A stretch of 64,000 nucleotides of DNA from Phlegmacium glaucopus (taxonomy: Eukaryota > Basidiomycota > Agaricomycetes > Agaricales > Cortinariaceae), in contig MU130366.1 in NCBI GenBank assembly GCA_015039465.1, positions 235,170 to 299,169 of the forward strand, read 5' to 3'. Numbering within the stretch: the stretch's first letter is position 1; every line of letters starts with the position of its first letter. A model generated the notes under the pieces. It ran no database searches. It worked only from the letters and a program-made list of their open reading frames with translations, and was not told the origin of the DNA. Shown here one piece after another: positions 12,084-23,572 of the stretch. The position numbers were made by a program, and so were the translations under genes.

Positions 12084-12800
12084 TATGACAATTTGACTAG
12101 GCAAACAGACGAAATACATGATTTCATATACATGGAAGGGACAGAACTTCAAAATTTTCACGTTTATCTCCCAAGTCACAGCTATCCTTTGTGAGCTTAG
12201 AAATTATTGATTAGAGAACTAGAACTAAGGTCCCTAGTCATAATGGGTAGCCTTTCACTTTTCATCAACGCACTGTCTCAACAACTGCTTTCACATCAAG
12301 ACTTTGAAGCTGTACAGACTCTACAGAATGTGTTCTTAATTGATTAGAGATGGTGTACCTATCATACAGAGGAACAAAAATCCATAGCTGAGCTCCTTAC
12401 ACTGTACATCCCTGAGCGCGCTAACACTCCCGAGGCTAACTCTTGCAGTTTCTTCCAGATCCAAGTTCTTGGTGTAGGCTTCAGCAGTAGGAGACAGATT
12501 GTACAAGGCCAGCATTGTTTCAAGCTTCAAGTTGTCAGCTGGATTAATTCATCAGTTCTTCATAGGGATGTCAAGATGATCACCTGGGGTGGTAGTAGGT
12601 TTGGAATCTTTCATGCTGTTGGGTAACCTCAACTTGGGTTATATGACCGATGAATATTGAATCTTCAAATTCTAGGTAACCCAGTACATACCAAACTTGC
12701 TTAACTACCTGAAAACTGGCAAAAGCGGTTCACCAAGAATCCTTATAAAAAGTATGAGCTGGTTCATTTTAATCTCAGTTTGGTGCTAAATTTTATCATG
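12084..12800. other. No gene seen
   Basis: About 700 bp with frequent stops on both strands. A 64-codon minus-strand frame near 12336-12530 has no recognisable features. I see no repeat or element ends. Confidence 0.5.
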
Positions 12801-13229
12801 AGCAAGACTTTTGTTCGCACCTGTCAAGTTTTTTATTTGTGTGGCCAAAGTTTTTGTTTGCATGGCCAAGTTTTTTGTTTGCGTGGTCAAGTTTTTTGTT
12901 TGTGCAGTCAAGTTTTTTGGTGGCGAGGCCAAGTTTTTTGGTGGTGAGGCCAAGTTGTTTGGTGGCGAGGCCAAGTTGTTTGGTGGCGAGGCCAAGTTGT
13001 TTGTTTGCAATGGTCAAGTTTTTTTTGTGCGGTCAGGTTTTTTGTTTGCAACGGTCAAGTTTTTTGTTTGCAACAGTCAAGTTTTTTGTTTGCAAGGGTC
13101 AAGTTTTTTGTTTGCAACAGTCAAGTTTTTGTTTGTACAGCCAAGTTTTTATTTCTATGGCTGGGTTTTTTGTTGCATGGCCAAGTTTTTTTATTTCCAC
13201 AGGCAATTTTTTTTCATATGACAAGGTTG
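12801..13229. repeat. 21-22-bp minisatellite
   Basis: About 18 units of the type GCCAAGTTTTTTGTTTGCATG follow one another. A sub-block uses GGTGGCGAG in place of TTTGCATG. Because many units are 21 bp long, all frames stay open and give seven-residue protein repeats (AKFFGGE or AKLFGGE on plus; PNNLASP on minus). These are not taken as genes. A decayed unit continues on the far side of the hAT element (after 17762), so the hAT landed inside or at the edge of this array. Confidence 0.9.
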
Positions 13230-13237
13230 TTTGCCAC

Positions 13238-16200
13238 TAGTGCTGTTCCGGCCCAGCTTGGCCTCAAAGCCCCAGCTTTGGCTTGGCCTGAGGCGGCTCC
13301 GGCTTTCTCAAACCCCAGGCCAGGCCAAAGCCCTCAACCACGGCTTGGCCCTGGCTTGGCCCAGCCCAGGCCACAGCTTTTATATATAAAATATTTAATT
13401 TTTCACTACAGATCCATTGGCGTACAAGAGGGCTACTCAGAGTAATACATAGCTTCCTCGTCTTCATCTTCAATCAATAGCCCATCCCAAGACACTTCTT
13501 CAATATCTGACTCATCAGGCTCCCCCGAGTTCCTTCCAGTGTTTGCATTCTCTAGCTCTTCATCACTATTCTCCTCCGCTTCCAATATTGATGATGGGGT
13601 GGGTTCCTGAAAAAGTAAATCATGTCGCATTGCACATTTGATGCACTGTAGGGCTTCCACAATATCTCCCTCAAGACAATTGCGGCACTTTTATACTGTG
13701 ATCCCACCCTGCGAGAACGCAATGCTCACTTGATATGGATGATGACATAACTGCCAGGTAGTCGCATGCAAGGGAGCCCCAAGCTGGATGGTAACATTGT
13801 GAATTGTACTATAAAATTATTAGTTTTCTCATCAGGATATTGAAACAGAGTAGTGAGATACATACGCCCCACCACTGGATCACAGACCATCCTTCTGGCA
13901 CTTGCTCAGGAACATCCAGGTATGCATGGTAATCACAGAGCCATGGCCATTCAGGATCATCTGGTACATTCAACCCAGTATCCATCACTGTATCCTTCTT
14001 CATCGTCACTGAGTTCTCGAAGCAGTCCTTGCAGTCCTTTGCCTTTTCTTGGTTGTTCAGATGGCCTCGCCATGGAACCACTGCTCAATAATAACCATCA
14101 CTCCTTAAAATAAATTGAATTAGTGCCAGAATAGGAAGAATTCAACGGATACATACCACCTCCTCAGCACATTTCACAACATCCTCTTGAAGGAGCACCG
14201 ACCAGTGCTTCTTGAAATACCCCACTTTCTCCTTTGGATTTAGAACTAGAAATATTTCAGTACAGTTCAGGTTAAGAGAAAGGATTCATACTCATTGACA
14301 TGATATATACAGGAGATGCTGTAGTCTTCTCATAATACTTATCAATTTTCTCACATGCAGTGTGAAGAGCTGGGGAAAATGGTGAGTATTTGCTGTGGTC
14401 AGCCCAACTAGACCATGCCCTATGAAGAACTTCAAGCGCTGGGATTTCCAGATGAAGAGTTGAGACATTGTTGGATGAAAAGGCTTGTTGAGCGTTATCA
14501 GCATGCTACAGGGTGTCATCAAGATTTGACACATAGATAAAAGAGTAATCATACACTTAGTAATCCAAGGAAGGTGTTGACCCGTGCCCACTCCTCACTT
14601 GTAAGCTTGAGTTCACGAATCTTATCACATTTAGTAGAGTCTTGTTCTTCCCAGCAAAGCTCATCAACAAACACATCAACACACTGCAGAGAAAGACAAA
14701 TGAACACCAATTATTCGTTGAAAATTTATTATGCACATCTTTTTTTCGTTCAGCCCGATCAAGCATCAAATATGTCAATGACCATCGCACCTTCATGTCA
14801 AGAATGAGTTGAACCAGCTGTGGATCATTTGCCCTAATTTGAACAGTCTTCCACATTTCTTTTCATTTTGAAGATGAACATTCCTAAACAGTAGTGAGCA
14901 GTACTACATTCAAGCTTGGAGGATAATCCATACCTTGACTACAATTGACCTTACTAATCCAACCTCATCGTGGGACGTGGGTACATGTGCGTCTGGTTGC
15001 TTGGGATCAAAATGTGGTGACTTGCTGTAAACTGAGATGAGCATTTGCGTTGCCAGGTTAATTACATGTGCAAGGCAGCTGTCTTTTGTGAGTAACTGAA
15101 ATGAGTGAGTTAAAGAACCAACATACTTTACTTTCCGCTTCCTCCAATGATACTTCTTGCCTGTACTTGTCTTCAAACATGCAGCTAGCTCTTTCATCAT
15201 AGTCGAATTGTTGCTAGCATTATCACATGTGACGTGGCCAACATTTGTAGCAATAATAAGTGCCATGGAATGTCGGCTGTATAGAAGTCACTTACCTTAT
15301 TCTCAATTCCGACACGCTCAATGATCTTGAATAAAGCTTGGCCAAGCCATTCACCATTGTGTGCGTTGTTGAGCCGTGTGAAACTCTTGAGTTCCCACTT
15401 TGCAGGCGTTGGCTCCTCAATCCAGTGTGATGTGACTGTGAAATATCCATCTGCGTTACTAGCTTGCCATGCATCACATGTTAGACTAACTTTGCCTTGG
15501 ACAGTGGGACCCTGTAAAGTGATGAGAAAAGAATGAGAGGCCCAAGCAAAGATTTACGTTTAGTTGGGCTTTCAATTTAGTCAGATGATCCTTGAACAGG
15601 CGTTTGATCTCTCCATGCGTTGACTTTCGACCTGGAATCTTGACACTATTAGTTGCACAAGAAGCAACATTGATCAACTCCTTGAACTTGGGATGCTCAA
15701 GAGCTTGGATGGGCTGTGAATAATAATAATAAACACAAAGAGATGAGTTAAAGAGTGGAATTGCCTACCTGGTCTGTGGCCACGAGCCACTCAACTGCTG
15801 CACGACGAAAAATCTTATGCGAGTAAGGAACCACCCGCTCAGATATGTTCTTCTCCCTAAGATCATGATCCAGAGTATGGATTACCTCTTCCACAGTCTC
15901 CTTATGCTTCTTGATGTCGCCTGGTAGCTTTGACAGGAAGTTGACGCTCTTTGCCCAGTTTCAATACTTCCCCTAACAAAAGAGGATGTTCAGACATGGT
16001 ATAAAACAGTAGAAAATTACCTACCAAATGATTCGCCTCAAGATGGCGTTGTAAGGTTGTGACTTCATTGACAAGACTCTTGTTGCTCCTGGGAGTCCCA
16101 TGTCAATGTACACTACCAAATATAAAAGTTAAAAACTCACGGGCAGAGTTTACAGCCACAATATTTCTTTGACTTCCCACCCACATCTTTGACAACAGCA

Positions 16201-17754
16201 GCACGGAAGAACTGATTGACATCTTGCCATTTATCTTCACAAGTAGGTGGATTGTTGTCAAACAACTGGACATCTACATCCATGAGGAAGCCATCAGTGT
16301 CAACGGCTACTGGATTACCAAGGGTAGCGTGGCTCCCCCCTCCTGTAAGAATGTTGGAAACGATGGTCAGTACATGTCAATGGATTTGGATAAATCATAC
16401 CATTTTCTTGTGTATTCTTGTCAATCATTATCGAGGTTCTGCTTTTTCCTTTTGCCTGTGATGAAGATGACGACATAGCGCATCATTTTCTGGCTGTAAA
16501 TGACGTTGGAGCTAGTTGAAAAAAAAAGCTTTGGATGTGACAAAGGCAAAGGCTGCTTACGCTGACTCTCAGTATCTTCAGCATCACTGTCAATAGTGAT
16601 GGCTAAAAATGTACGCTTGTTTTGTGAAGTTGTCGCAGTGGAGCAGGGCTCATGTGGGTGAGAATCAGGTGTCAACAAAGCAGGGAGACCATCATGTTCT
16701 GCTGGCTGAGATGGCTGGGAGACTTGTGTTTGGTGAAAGTGGAAATCTTGGAGGGCTTTGCGTTGGAAGGAGAGTTTGGGTGCCGCAGTGTTGGCTGAGT
16801 CCTTGAGCTTTGCGGTAAGGTTGAGGGAACGTGTAGGTTGGGGTACATCCGGTTGCCTAATAATTAGTTTGTATGATTTGGATGGTAAATAAATAAATGT
16901 GATACATACTGGACAAGTTTCAGCTCTGTGACAAGGTGCTGTAGTTTGAGCTCTACGAGATCCAATGGAAAGCCTGTCGTCCAGTTAATTTTTGAAAGGT
17001 ATGATACTACCAGACCCATGCCGAATTTACCCTGACGGACATGGTGCAGGCAGCCATCAGAATCGCAGCAGTCCTCTGCAAATAATGCATTGAATCGTCG
17101 GTTGAAGGTCTCATGTGGACTATCACATTCCTCAGTGTTCATGACAGACCAGATTTTGTCGTCCTTGGATCCCTTCAGTACTGAATCCAACAGAGAGTTC
17201 GAGAGGGTGCTGATCTCCTTGATGAGTAATCTGATGTTTGCGAGGGTAGACATTTTGTGTATAGAGAAGATAATATGGCAAGAGTGACAAGCGATGAGCG
17301 ACAAGTGACAAGCTACGGTTGGTGGGCAACAAGCAACAAGCGACGAGCAGGGGAAAATATTGGGCATCAACAATTGGGTATGGGATGATAAGTAGTTTCA
17401 AAGATCAATAAAGAAGTACTTACTACATGACACTACATGCATTACCGCAAGAACGAAGGCGATGGGGGATCATAACAAGATGAGCGTGTGTCGAGCCGTG
17501 TAGAGACAGGTAGAGAACGAAGAGGGAAAGGAATTCAACTGATGATGGCAATGATCACTTAGTAAACAATCAATTATTAATATTATAAATATTATACTTG
17601 AAAAGCTGTGGCCTGACGGCTTGGCTTTGGCTTTTCAGCTCCCAGGCTGAGCCAAACGCTGTCGCAGGCCGCTACTTTGGCCTGGCTGGGCCTGGCCTAT
17701 TTCAGCTTGGCTTGGCTTGGCTCATGGCCTGAGGCCGGGCCAAGCACAGCACTA
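13238..17754 (-). mobile_element. hAT DNA transposon, complete ends, 8-bp target duplication
   Basis: The left end reads TAGTGCTGTTCCGGCCCAGC and the reverse complement of the right end TAGTGCTGTGCTTGGCCCGG. Both are flanked by a perfect 8-bp duplication TTTGCCAC (13230-13237 and 17755-17762), which is the hallmark of hAT insertion. About 150 bp at each end are GC-rich and packed with short motifs (GGCCAGGCC, CTTGGC, AAGCCAAG), typical of subterminal transposase-binding repeats. The interior holds a minus-strand transposase pseudogene. Total length is 4517 bp. Confidence 0.93.
13433..17254 (-). pseudogene. hAT transposase, several exons, inactivated
   Basis: From right to left: an N-terminal region starting MSTLANIRLLIKEISTL (17254); a BED-type zinc-finger-like stretch near 16050-16210 (YCGCKLC followed by LQRHLEANH); the RNase H-like core with KVSLTCDAWQASNADGYF and HWIEEPTPAKWEL (15330-15500); HVTCDNASNNSTMMKELA and CLAHVINLATQ (15050-15260); and the C-terminal dimerisation block with PEGWSVIQWWG and YHPAWGSLACDYLAVMSSS (13730-13910). 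Defects: a TGA after GKY near 15958, where Arg would fit; in the dimerisation motif after SSISSE, a one-base insertion; then a TAA and two Arg-to-Cys changes. It therefore cannot make a full transposase. Confidence 0.8.
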
Positions 17755-17762
17755 TTTGCCAC

Positions 17763-18633
17763 AGAGTTAAGTTTTTTTTTTATACAGGTGGTAAATTTTT
17801 CATAGAATTTTGACCTTTTAATCAATATACCTTATCCATTTGGCTGTAAAAGGAATTTTATGAAGTAAAGGGCTTTTAATTGTACATAGGGTAAATTTAA
17901 TGTCAATCATCGATAATTTACTTGAATTCAATAGGAAATTCAAGTATTTTGGTCAGGTGTTCAGGCCAATGAATATTGTCTGTTCAATCCCATGATACTA
18001 ACCAAGGATCAAATTGTAGGCTAGGACGCCAAAGGGGTTAGTTTGATCAGTGTAGAAGTGCAGGCCCAGTCAAAATCGGCTCTGATCTGAGTGAGAGCAG
18101 TCAATAAAAAACTATTATTTTGACATTTATCTATCAATATTGACCCAATAATAAATTTGATGCATTACCTCGATTTCTCATTGATATCAGTTGAGATACC
18201 TCTATTACAAATGAGTATTTTCATGCTTTTCTCAATTCCCCTCGATCTCCACTATGGGAGAGCTAGATCTCCAATGCAAATTTCAATCCACAATTTTTCT
18301 CGATTCTTCTCGAATACCCTAGATTCTAAGGATGTACAGACATCTGGTCTATTCAAAGCTTAATCATAAATCTAGTTTCTTTGAGGCCAAACAATAATTA
18401 AACCAGGCAAACTAAACATTATATATAACCCTTTCCTCCCAGCACAATTCGATATCTGCATTTTAAGTGTTCCCTCCCGTATGAGAATTTCTTGGTTTCT
18501 GTTGGATTATTGTGATGGTCAGCAGATATTGCATTATATGCACCTGTTTCTCTATGAGCTGCTTTGAAGCTGAAAGCTCTTGGTATGTCTAAAAAGGCTT
18601 AGTTTGACACCATGTAGACGGTTACTCACATAC
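17763..18633. other. No gene seen
   Basis: AT-rich, stop-dense sequence. It begins with the last relic of the 21-bp minisatellite. The 3' end of the coiled-coil pseudogene may continue as TYQELSASKQLIE near 18550-18590, after a GT-AG intron, in line with the right-hand copy of that gene. Confidence 0.5.
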
Positions 18634-18724
18634 CTTCAAAACATCAGGGGGGAGATTATCAAAGTATTCCTTGAAGTCAGCGGTGGTTCCCTGTGGATTT
18701 TTCTGACACCAGTCCTGTGAACAT

Positions 18725-18905
18725 TAGTGTTTGAAGGTCTGGTTACGAGACCGGAAAAAGACCGTAACCAGACCGGACTGGGCCGGAAAAAGACCGGACC
18801 AGTGGTCCGGTCTTTTGATTTTGGAGAATCAAAAACCAGAAAAAGACCGGTCTCGATTTACCGGTCGTTTGAGGTTCAGACCGGTTTGAACCGGCAAAAG
18901 GGTAG
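18725..18905. repeat. CCGGTC/GACCGG motif cluster, MITE-like
   Basis: About 180 bp contain more than a dozen copies of GACCGG, ACCGG or CCGGTC in both orientations. This is the pattern of subterminal motif arrays in hAT-type miniature elements. It lies within the intron between exons c and d of the coiled-coil pseudogene. No convincing terminal repeats or target duplication were found. Confidence 0.45.
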
Positions 18906-19529
18906 CCCTAATTTACCCCTTTCCAACGAGCCAAAGATCATAAAAATCCAATAAAAACTGGCTGAGAAATAAATAGATCTGTAAAATAGTCTAAAATTGG
19001 GGATGCATCCATCTATTAGATTGTTAGCATGGTGGTGATATCGGCAAATCTGACCTGAACGTCACTCGCTGATCTATCAGTGCTCATAGGGACACCCTTG
19101 ACCTTGCCATTTCCTCCTTTATCATCAGATATGGCCGCTTCTTCCAGCTTCATTCATTTTGCTGCAGACTTCACTGATGCCTTTCGAGAATGCTTCATTT
19201 GTAGAGATGGCACGTCATCATTTTCCTGCTTCGGGCCTTGTACATCATGCTTGGATAGCCAATTAGTATACCATGATGGATAGTTATCAGTCGCAATTTG
19301 TTCAGACTTCCACTCCAGGTCACATAGTCTGAGTTCTGGAAAGCGAGAACCCATTGCATAGAGGTATTGTTGCCAAATTTGGATGTCTGCTTGCCCCCAT
19401 TTCGATGGTGGTCCACCAGTTTTAGAAAATGAAACCCAAATAGCATGCGCAAATTTCCTGATTTTGGTGGCCCTATTGCCACTAATTACGGTACCATCTT
19501 CCATTTCCACGTATTGCATGGTGACATTT

Positions 19530-20107
19530 TGTTAAGTTCGAGAACTCTGTTCCGGAGTTTCGGACGGAGTAACGGACGGAGTCACGGAACGGAGTCATGG
19601 AAAGGATAGGACTTAGCCTCAGCTTATGTGCTGTGCTACCCAGAACCTTCGTGTCCTAATTTCGGAGTAAGACGGAGCGGAGCAGAACTGGAAGTTGCAA
19701 AGAACTTAGAGGAAGACCAAGAGTGGGAAACTAAGTCGATATTCGAACTGAGGAAAACATACAAGTTTCGAGTACTTAAATATAAAAGGAATAGCATCCG
19801 AAATATAAAATATAAATATAAATGCTGCGTTCTGCTCCCGAAGGTCCTGCATTCTTGGGGTGAATAATCCATAGCTGGTGTGCTGACTGATGGTGGGAAA
19901 GTGATGACAAAGAAATAGTGGTTGTGACGAAGATGTGGAAATGAGTTTGGAGTAACGTCGGAAGAGCCAGAATGATACGGAGAAGTCTCGGAGTTGGACA
20001 TAGAAGGAGAAAATCCGGAGGCAAGGGAAAGTACTGGAACGGAGTACGGACCACCGGAGACAACTCCGACGGAGTCGGACCAGAGTAACGTATGACGGAA
20101 TGTAACA
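19530..20107 (-). repeat. 3' LTR of the family B element
   Basis: 578 bp, TGTTAAG...TGTAACA on the plus strand. The left flank is CATTT. A purine-rich tract (read on minus: GACAGGGAGG) directly precedes it in the element's own direction, as expected for a polypurine tract. Confidence 0.93.
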
Positions 20108-20170
20108 GTACCTCCCTGTCAAGGCCGAGACCCTTGAGGCCACGTGATGGTCCGTGCGAGGTTGGCGTGG

Positions 20171-20176
20171 TATAAA
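20171..20176 (+). promoter_or_regulatory. TATA-like box of the antisense gene
   Basis: TATAAA in the context GTGGTATAAAGACC, 76 bp upstream of the ATG at 20252. It lies inside the retrotransposon but on the strand opposite to gag. Confidence 0.45.
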
Positions 20177-20251
20177 GACCGTCGGAGACTGGTGGAGATT
20201 CTTCACTTTGGATAACTTCCTAAACCACCATCCTCTACAACAAAAAACACT

Positions 20252-21288
20252 ATGAGTTCCAACAACAAAGCCGGCTCCTCCCTCCCCCCTGCTGCGCAAT
20301 GAGCAAGGCTCGAAGAAGCACGAGAATGTCGGCAGAAAGAGCGGGAGGAGGAAGAGAAGCGGGAAGAAGCGGAGATTGTGGAAGCCCGGAGGCTAGAGGA
20401 GGAGGAGGAGAGACTGAAGGCAGAGGCAGAGGCAGAGAGACAACGAGTAGAGGTGGAGAGGAAGAGGGTCGAAGCGGAACGGAAGAGCAGGGAGGAGCAG
20501 CAGCGGAAACTGCTGGAGATGCAGCGGGTTCGAAAGGTGGGACAACGGGATGGAGGCGGGGCCCAGTGTCCCGAAGAAGAGAAAGTTAAACGAGAAAGTA
20601 AGTGCACTCTGGTAAAAAACAAAGGAAAATGTAATACTAAAAGAAATCATAGGAACAAGTAACTCCGACCATGGAGGAAAATCGGCCAGCCTGCACCCAA
20701 TGTACGGGCACAGGCACTATATGCCACGGAAAGATGTGGGGGCCCAGCTGCTGGAGGTGCTACCAGCTAAAAAAACGCTGCAGCATAGTCGGAGGGAAGA
20801 AAAGGACGGCGGCAGTGGAACTGCCAGCAGAGAGGGTCGGAGGGAAAGCAAAAGGAAAAGGAAAGGCAAAGGAGGTGCTGGAGTTGGAAACAGATGGAAC
20901 GGATAGGATGGCGGATGCGCTGGAGATGATAGGAGGGTGGTTGAAGAAGTTGGCGGAGACTCAGGAGGAGATCAAGTTGGGGATGGAGGTGCAGATGAGG
21001 AGGGAGTTCAAAAAGGAGAAACGGGAAGAAGAAAGGAGGAAAGAGGAGAAAAAATGGAAGGAGGTGAAAAAAGCGGAGAAGTCCGTGGAAACGGAGAAGT
21101 CTGTGGAAACGGTGAAGTCCATGGACATGGAGATGTCTGAGGAGACGGAAGACGAGGAGTCGGATGACGGAGAAGATGAGGAGGTGGAAGAAGGATTGGA
21201 AACGGAGAGGGCGGAGGATGGAACGGAAGGAGAAAAAGAAGGAGCGGAGAAGGATGGGATGGAAGGAGTAGAAAAAACAAAAGAGTAG
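20252..21288 (+). pseudogene. Antisense zinc-cluster gene carried by the retrotransposon, one nonsense codon
   Basis: The frame begins MSSNNKAGSSLPPAAQ and meets a TGA at 20300-20302, where TGG (Trp) would fit. It then continues LEEARECRQKEREEEEKR as a long charged coiled coil to 20597. A GT-AG intron (20598-20659) keeps the frame into ITPTMEENRPACTQC. Six cysteines follow with spacing C-x2-C-x6-C-x8-C-x2-C-x6-C and basic residues in the last loop, matching the fungal Zn2Cys6 pattern. The rest is lysine/glutamate-rich with a very acidic tail (DEESDDGEDEEVEEG). Similar coiled-coil plus cysteine-cluster proteins accompany Agaricomycete retroelements in my experience; no function is established. 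Because it runs opposite to gag, its intron would not be spliced out of the element's own RNA. Confidence 0.65.
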
Positions 21289-22273
21289 ACTAGAAAGTAA
21301 ATAATATTTTTATTGTGTTGTTATTTTGTTTGTTATATATAAAAAATAATTGTTTTCTTGACTTTGTTTTGTGAAATGGAAGACTAAGATAACAGAAAGG
21401 AAAAGCACGGAAAAGACATGGAAAGGAACGGAAACAACAAGGAAACGAAAGGAATGAGACGGAAAGGGAAACAAGGGAGCGGAAGAGGAGGTGTTGTAAG
21501 CCGGAATGAACATGGATTGTTTTGGGAAGCGGTTTGGAGTCCGCAAGGTGGTTAAAGAGATCCATGGAGATTGAGTCCCGGGGACAGGACGGAGCAGGAA
21601 GTTGCATGATGTTTGGCTTTTGGAATGAGAACTGGCGGTGCAAGTCCGGAACGACAGGACAGGAAGATGTGGAGGAGGCTGCTGCAGAACGACTAGCAAC
21701 GTCGACCGGAATGAACAGAAAGGAAAAGCATTGGTCTCCTTTGGAACGGAATGCCTTCATGAAAGCTGCAGCAGACACTAAGGAAATTCTAGGAGTAGTC
21801 CATGGTTTCGGAACAAACGGAATAACGGAAGGTGGTCCATTTGGTTCGACCTAAGTCTAACAGAAGGACATGAACCCGAACTGATCGAGTGGGATGTATT
21901 AGGCAACTAACTAACCCAGCTATCGTCACATTGAAAGGCTCCGGCATAAAAATAGGAAGGTCAAGGGCAAAGGCAAAAATGGATCCGGGGAACAGGCCAT
22001 AAACTGTAATAATACAGGCTATGCCCAAGGCTCTCTAGTTTCCTACATTGAGGAAGACTACAAAGGCAAAAAAAAAAAAAAAAAAAAAAAAAAGCAGAGA
22101 TGGAAAAAATGGAAAAGCTGAGATTCGGAAAATGAAGAAAAAAAAGGAAAATGAAGAGAAAAAGGAGAAACAAAAACTGTGTGGGTATCTGGAGAGACTA
22201 TTGCATAGGACTGCAACAAATTCAGCACAGGGGCTCTCGCAAAACACCGTCTGTGCTGCGTCCAGCAAATTGC

Positions 22274-23443
22274 TTAGAATTTTTCCTTCTCCGAACCGGA
22301 GTCCTTCGACATAGCCGGAACGGAGTCAGGAACGGAAACGGAAACGGTAGAGGCTCGGCCTCTAGCGGAGCTTGCCTTGGCTAAGTTACAGTCAGAAATA
22401 CGATGACCAGACTTGCCACAAAAAAGACAGAGATTATTATCCATCCGGCGTTGCCTTTCTCGCTGGGTAAGTCTACCCCGAGAGTCCAGCTGACCTTCCA
22501 GATTGGGAACTGTAGGAGCAGAAACATCACCGGAGTCTGCAGGCTTAGCGGAAATTTCATCCCAAGGCCAAGGCTGTTTTCCGGAAGTGGAGGAAGGAAC
22601 GGAAGATGGATTGGAGGAGGAAGAAGGAGTAGGAGGCTTCGGAGGATTTTGTTGCTGGCCGGGGACGGTTTCTCGAGAACGTTCTTGCATACGTTCCCAA
22701 TGTCGAGCATCAGCACTTTGAGCTTTTAGTCGCATTGCGGCCATGGTCCGGGGCTTGCCATCGCCTTTGGTAATTTCATCCTTGAGTCGGGAAGGCAAAC
22801 CGTCATAAAACCTATACCTCAGAGCGGGCTCGCCCCAAGAGCAGCGGACTGCCAAAGAGTTGAACCGGACTAAGTATTCGGAGATACGTTGGCTATCCTT
22901 CATTCGGAGTGACATGAGTTCGTATTCTACATCGGCGGATTCGTCGAAAGGACCAAAGTTGGAATGAAGTTCGCTGACAAAGAGATCCCAATCTTCAAGC
23001 CAAGACGGAGGATCGTCGGTGAGTCCGGAAATTCCAGGTTCGAACCATTCCTGAGCAACATCCCGGAAATAGGACAAAGCAAATGTTACTCGCTTGGAGT
23101 CATCTCGGAATGTGTCGGAAGAGCTCCGGAAATAGAGCCTGCACTGGAAAAGAAAAGCTTTTAGTTTCTTAGGATCCTTACCCGTGAAGGGCTCAGGCTC
23201 TCTAAGTCTGCCAGCCGAATCGGACTTGGCTGAAGATTTCCCGAGGGAATTCAAAGCGGAAACAAGTTCATTGATATGAATAGATGGAGACTCAACTTCG
23301 TCCATAGTACTCCGAGGTTCATCAATATGACTAGCCTCTTCAACTATATCGGGCACGGGAGTCTGCCTGGCGGGGGAGTGTTCATGGGACATATTTTCTT
23401 GTATCGGGAATGTATTTTTTGAAGTTTTAGAACGAGTTAGCAT
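22274..23443 (-). CDS. gag: Gag polyprotein of the family B LTR element
   Basis: 389 residues. I chose MLTRSKTSKN as the start because the upstream extension reads LTR sequence and a poly-Phe run. The middle has the retrotransposon-gag fold signature: FTGKDPKKLKAFLFQCRLYF, then VTFALSYFRDVAQEWFEPG and DESADVEYELMSLRMKDSQ, with SEYLVRFNSLA. A CCHC zinc knuckle follows in the C-terminal part (CLFCGKSGHRISDC, spacing C-x2-C-x4-H-x4-C), which binds RNA during packaging. The frame is uninterrupted, so it may still be made. It ends at 22274, and no pol frame follows in phase or by frameshift. It is the parent of the truncated gag at 3886-4233. Ty3/gypsy-type affiliation is likely from the gag, but cannot be proven without pol. 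Confidence 0.85.
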   Translation of the reverse strand: MLTRSKTSKNTFPIQENMSHEHSPARQTPVPDIVEEASHIDEPRSTMDEVESPSIHINELVSALNSLGKSSAKSDSAGRLREPEPFTGKDPKKLKAFLFQCRLYFRSSSDTFRDDSKRVTFALSYFRDVAQEWFEPGISGLTDDPPSWLEDWDLFVSELHSNFGPFDESADVEYELMSLRMKDSQRISEYLVRFNSLAVRCSWGEPALRYRFYDGLPSRLKDEITKGDGKPRTMAAMRLKAQSADARHWERMQERSRETVPGQQQNPPKPPTPSSSSNPSSVPSSTSGKQPWPWDEISAKPADSGDVSAPTVPNLEGQLDSRGRLTQRERQRRMDNNLCLFCGKSGHRISDCNLAKASSARGRASTVSVSVPDSVPAMSKDSGSEKEKF

Positions 23444-23473
23444 AGAAGGAGTGGGTGAGAAGTTCGAATATAC

Positions 23474-23572
23474 TGTTAAGTTCGAGAACTCTGTTCCGGA
23501 GTTTCGGACGGAGTAACGGACAGAGTCATGGAACGGAGTCACAAAAAAAAAAAAAAAAAAAAAAAAACTATA
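23474..23572 (-). repeat. Partial second copy of the LTR end joined by an A-run
   Basis: The first 69 bp of the LTR (TGTTAAGTTCGAGAACTC onward) occur at 23474-23542. A run of about 25 A follows, then a short ACTATA spacer, and the LTR begins again at 23573. The gag-side boundary GAATATAC directly precedes the partial copy, as it precedes the LTR at 4261. Either the element itself has this duplicated end or it arose by slippage at the homopolymer. Confidence 0.8.

Noticed and set aside
12786..13445. Overlapping open frames on both strands with seven-residue protein repeats
   Set aside because: A 21-bp repeat keeps all frames open; no start context, splice sites or non-repetitive domain support a gene.
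20203..20650. Serine/leucine-rich minus-strand frames
   Set aside because: Shadows of the Glu/Lys/Arg-rich coiled coil on the plus strand.
21290..22273. Minus-strand frames after gag that might be pol
   Set aside because: No protease, RT or integrase motif is visible; the frames are short, Ser/Phe-rich and interrupted.
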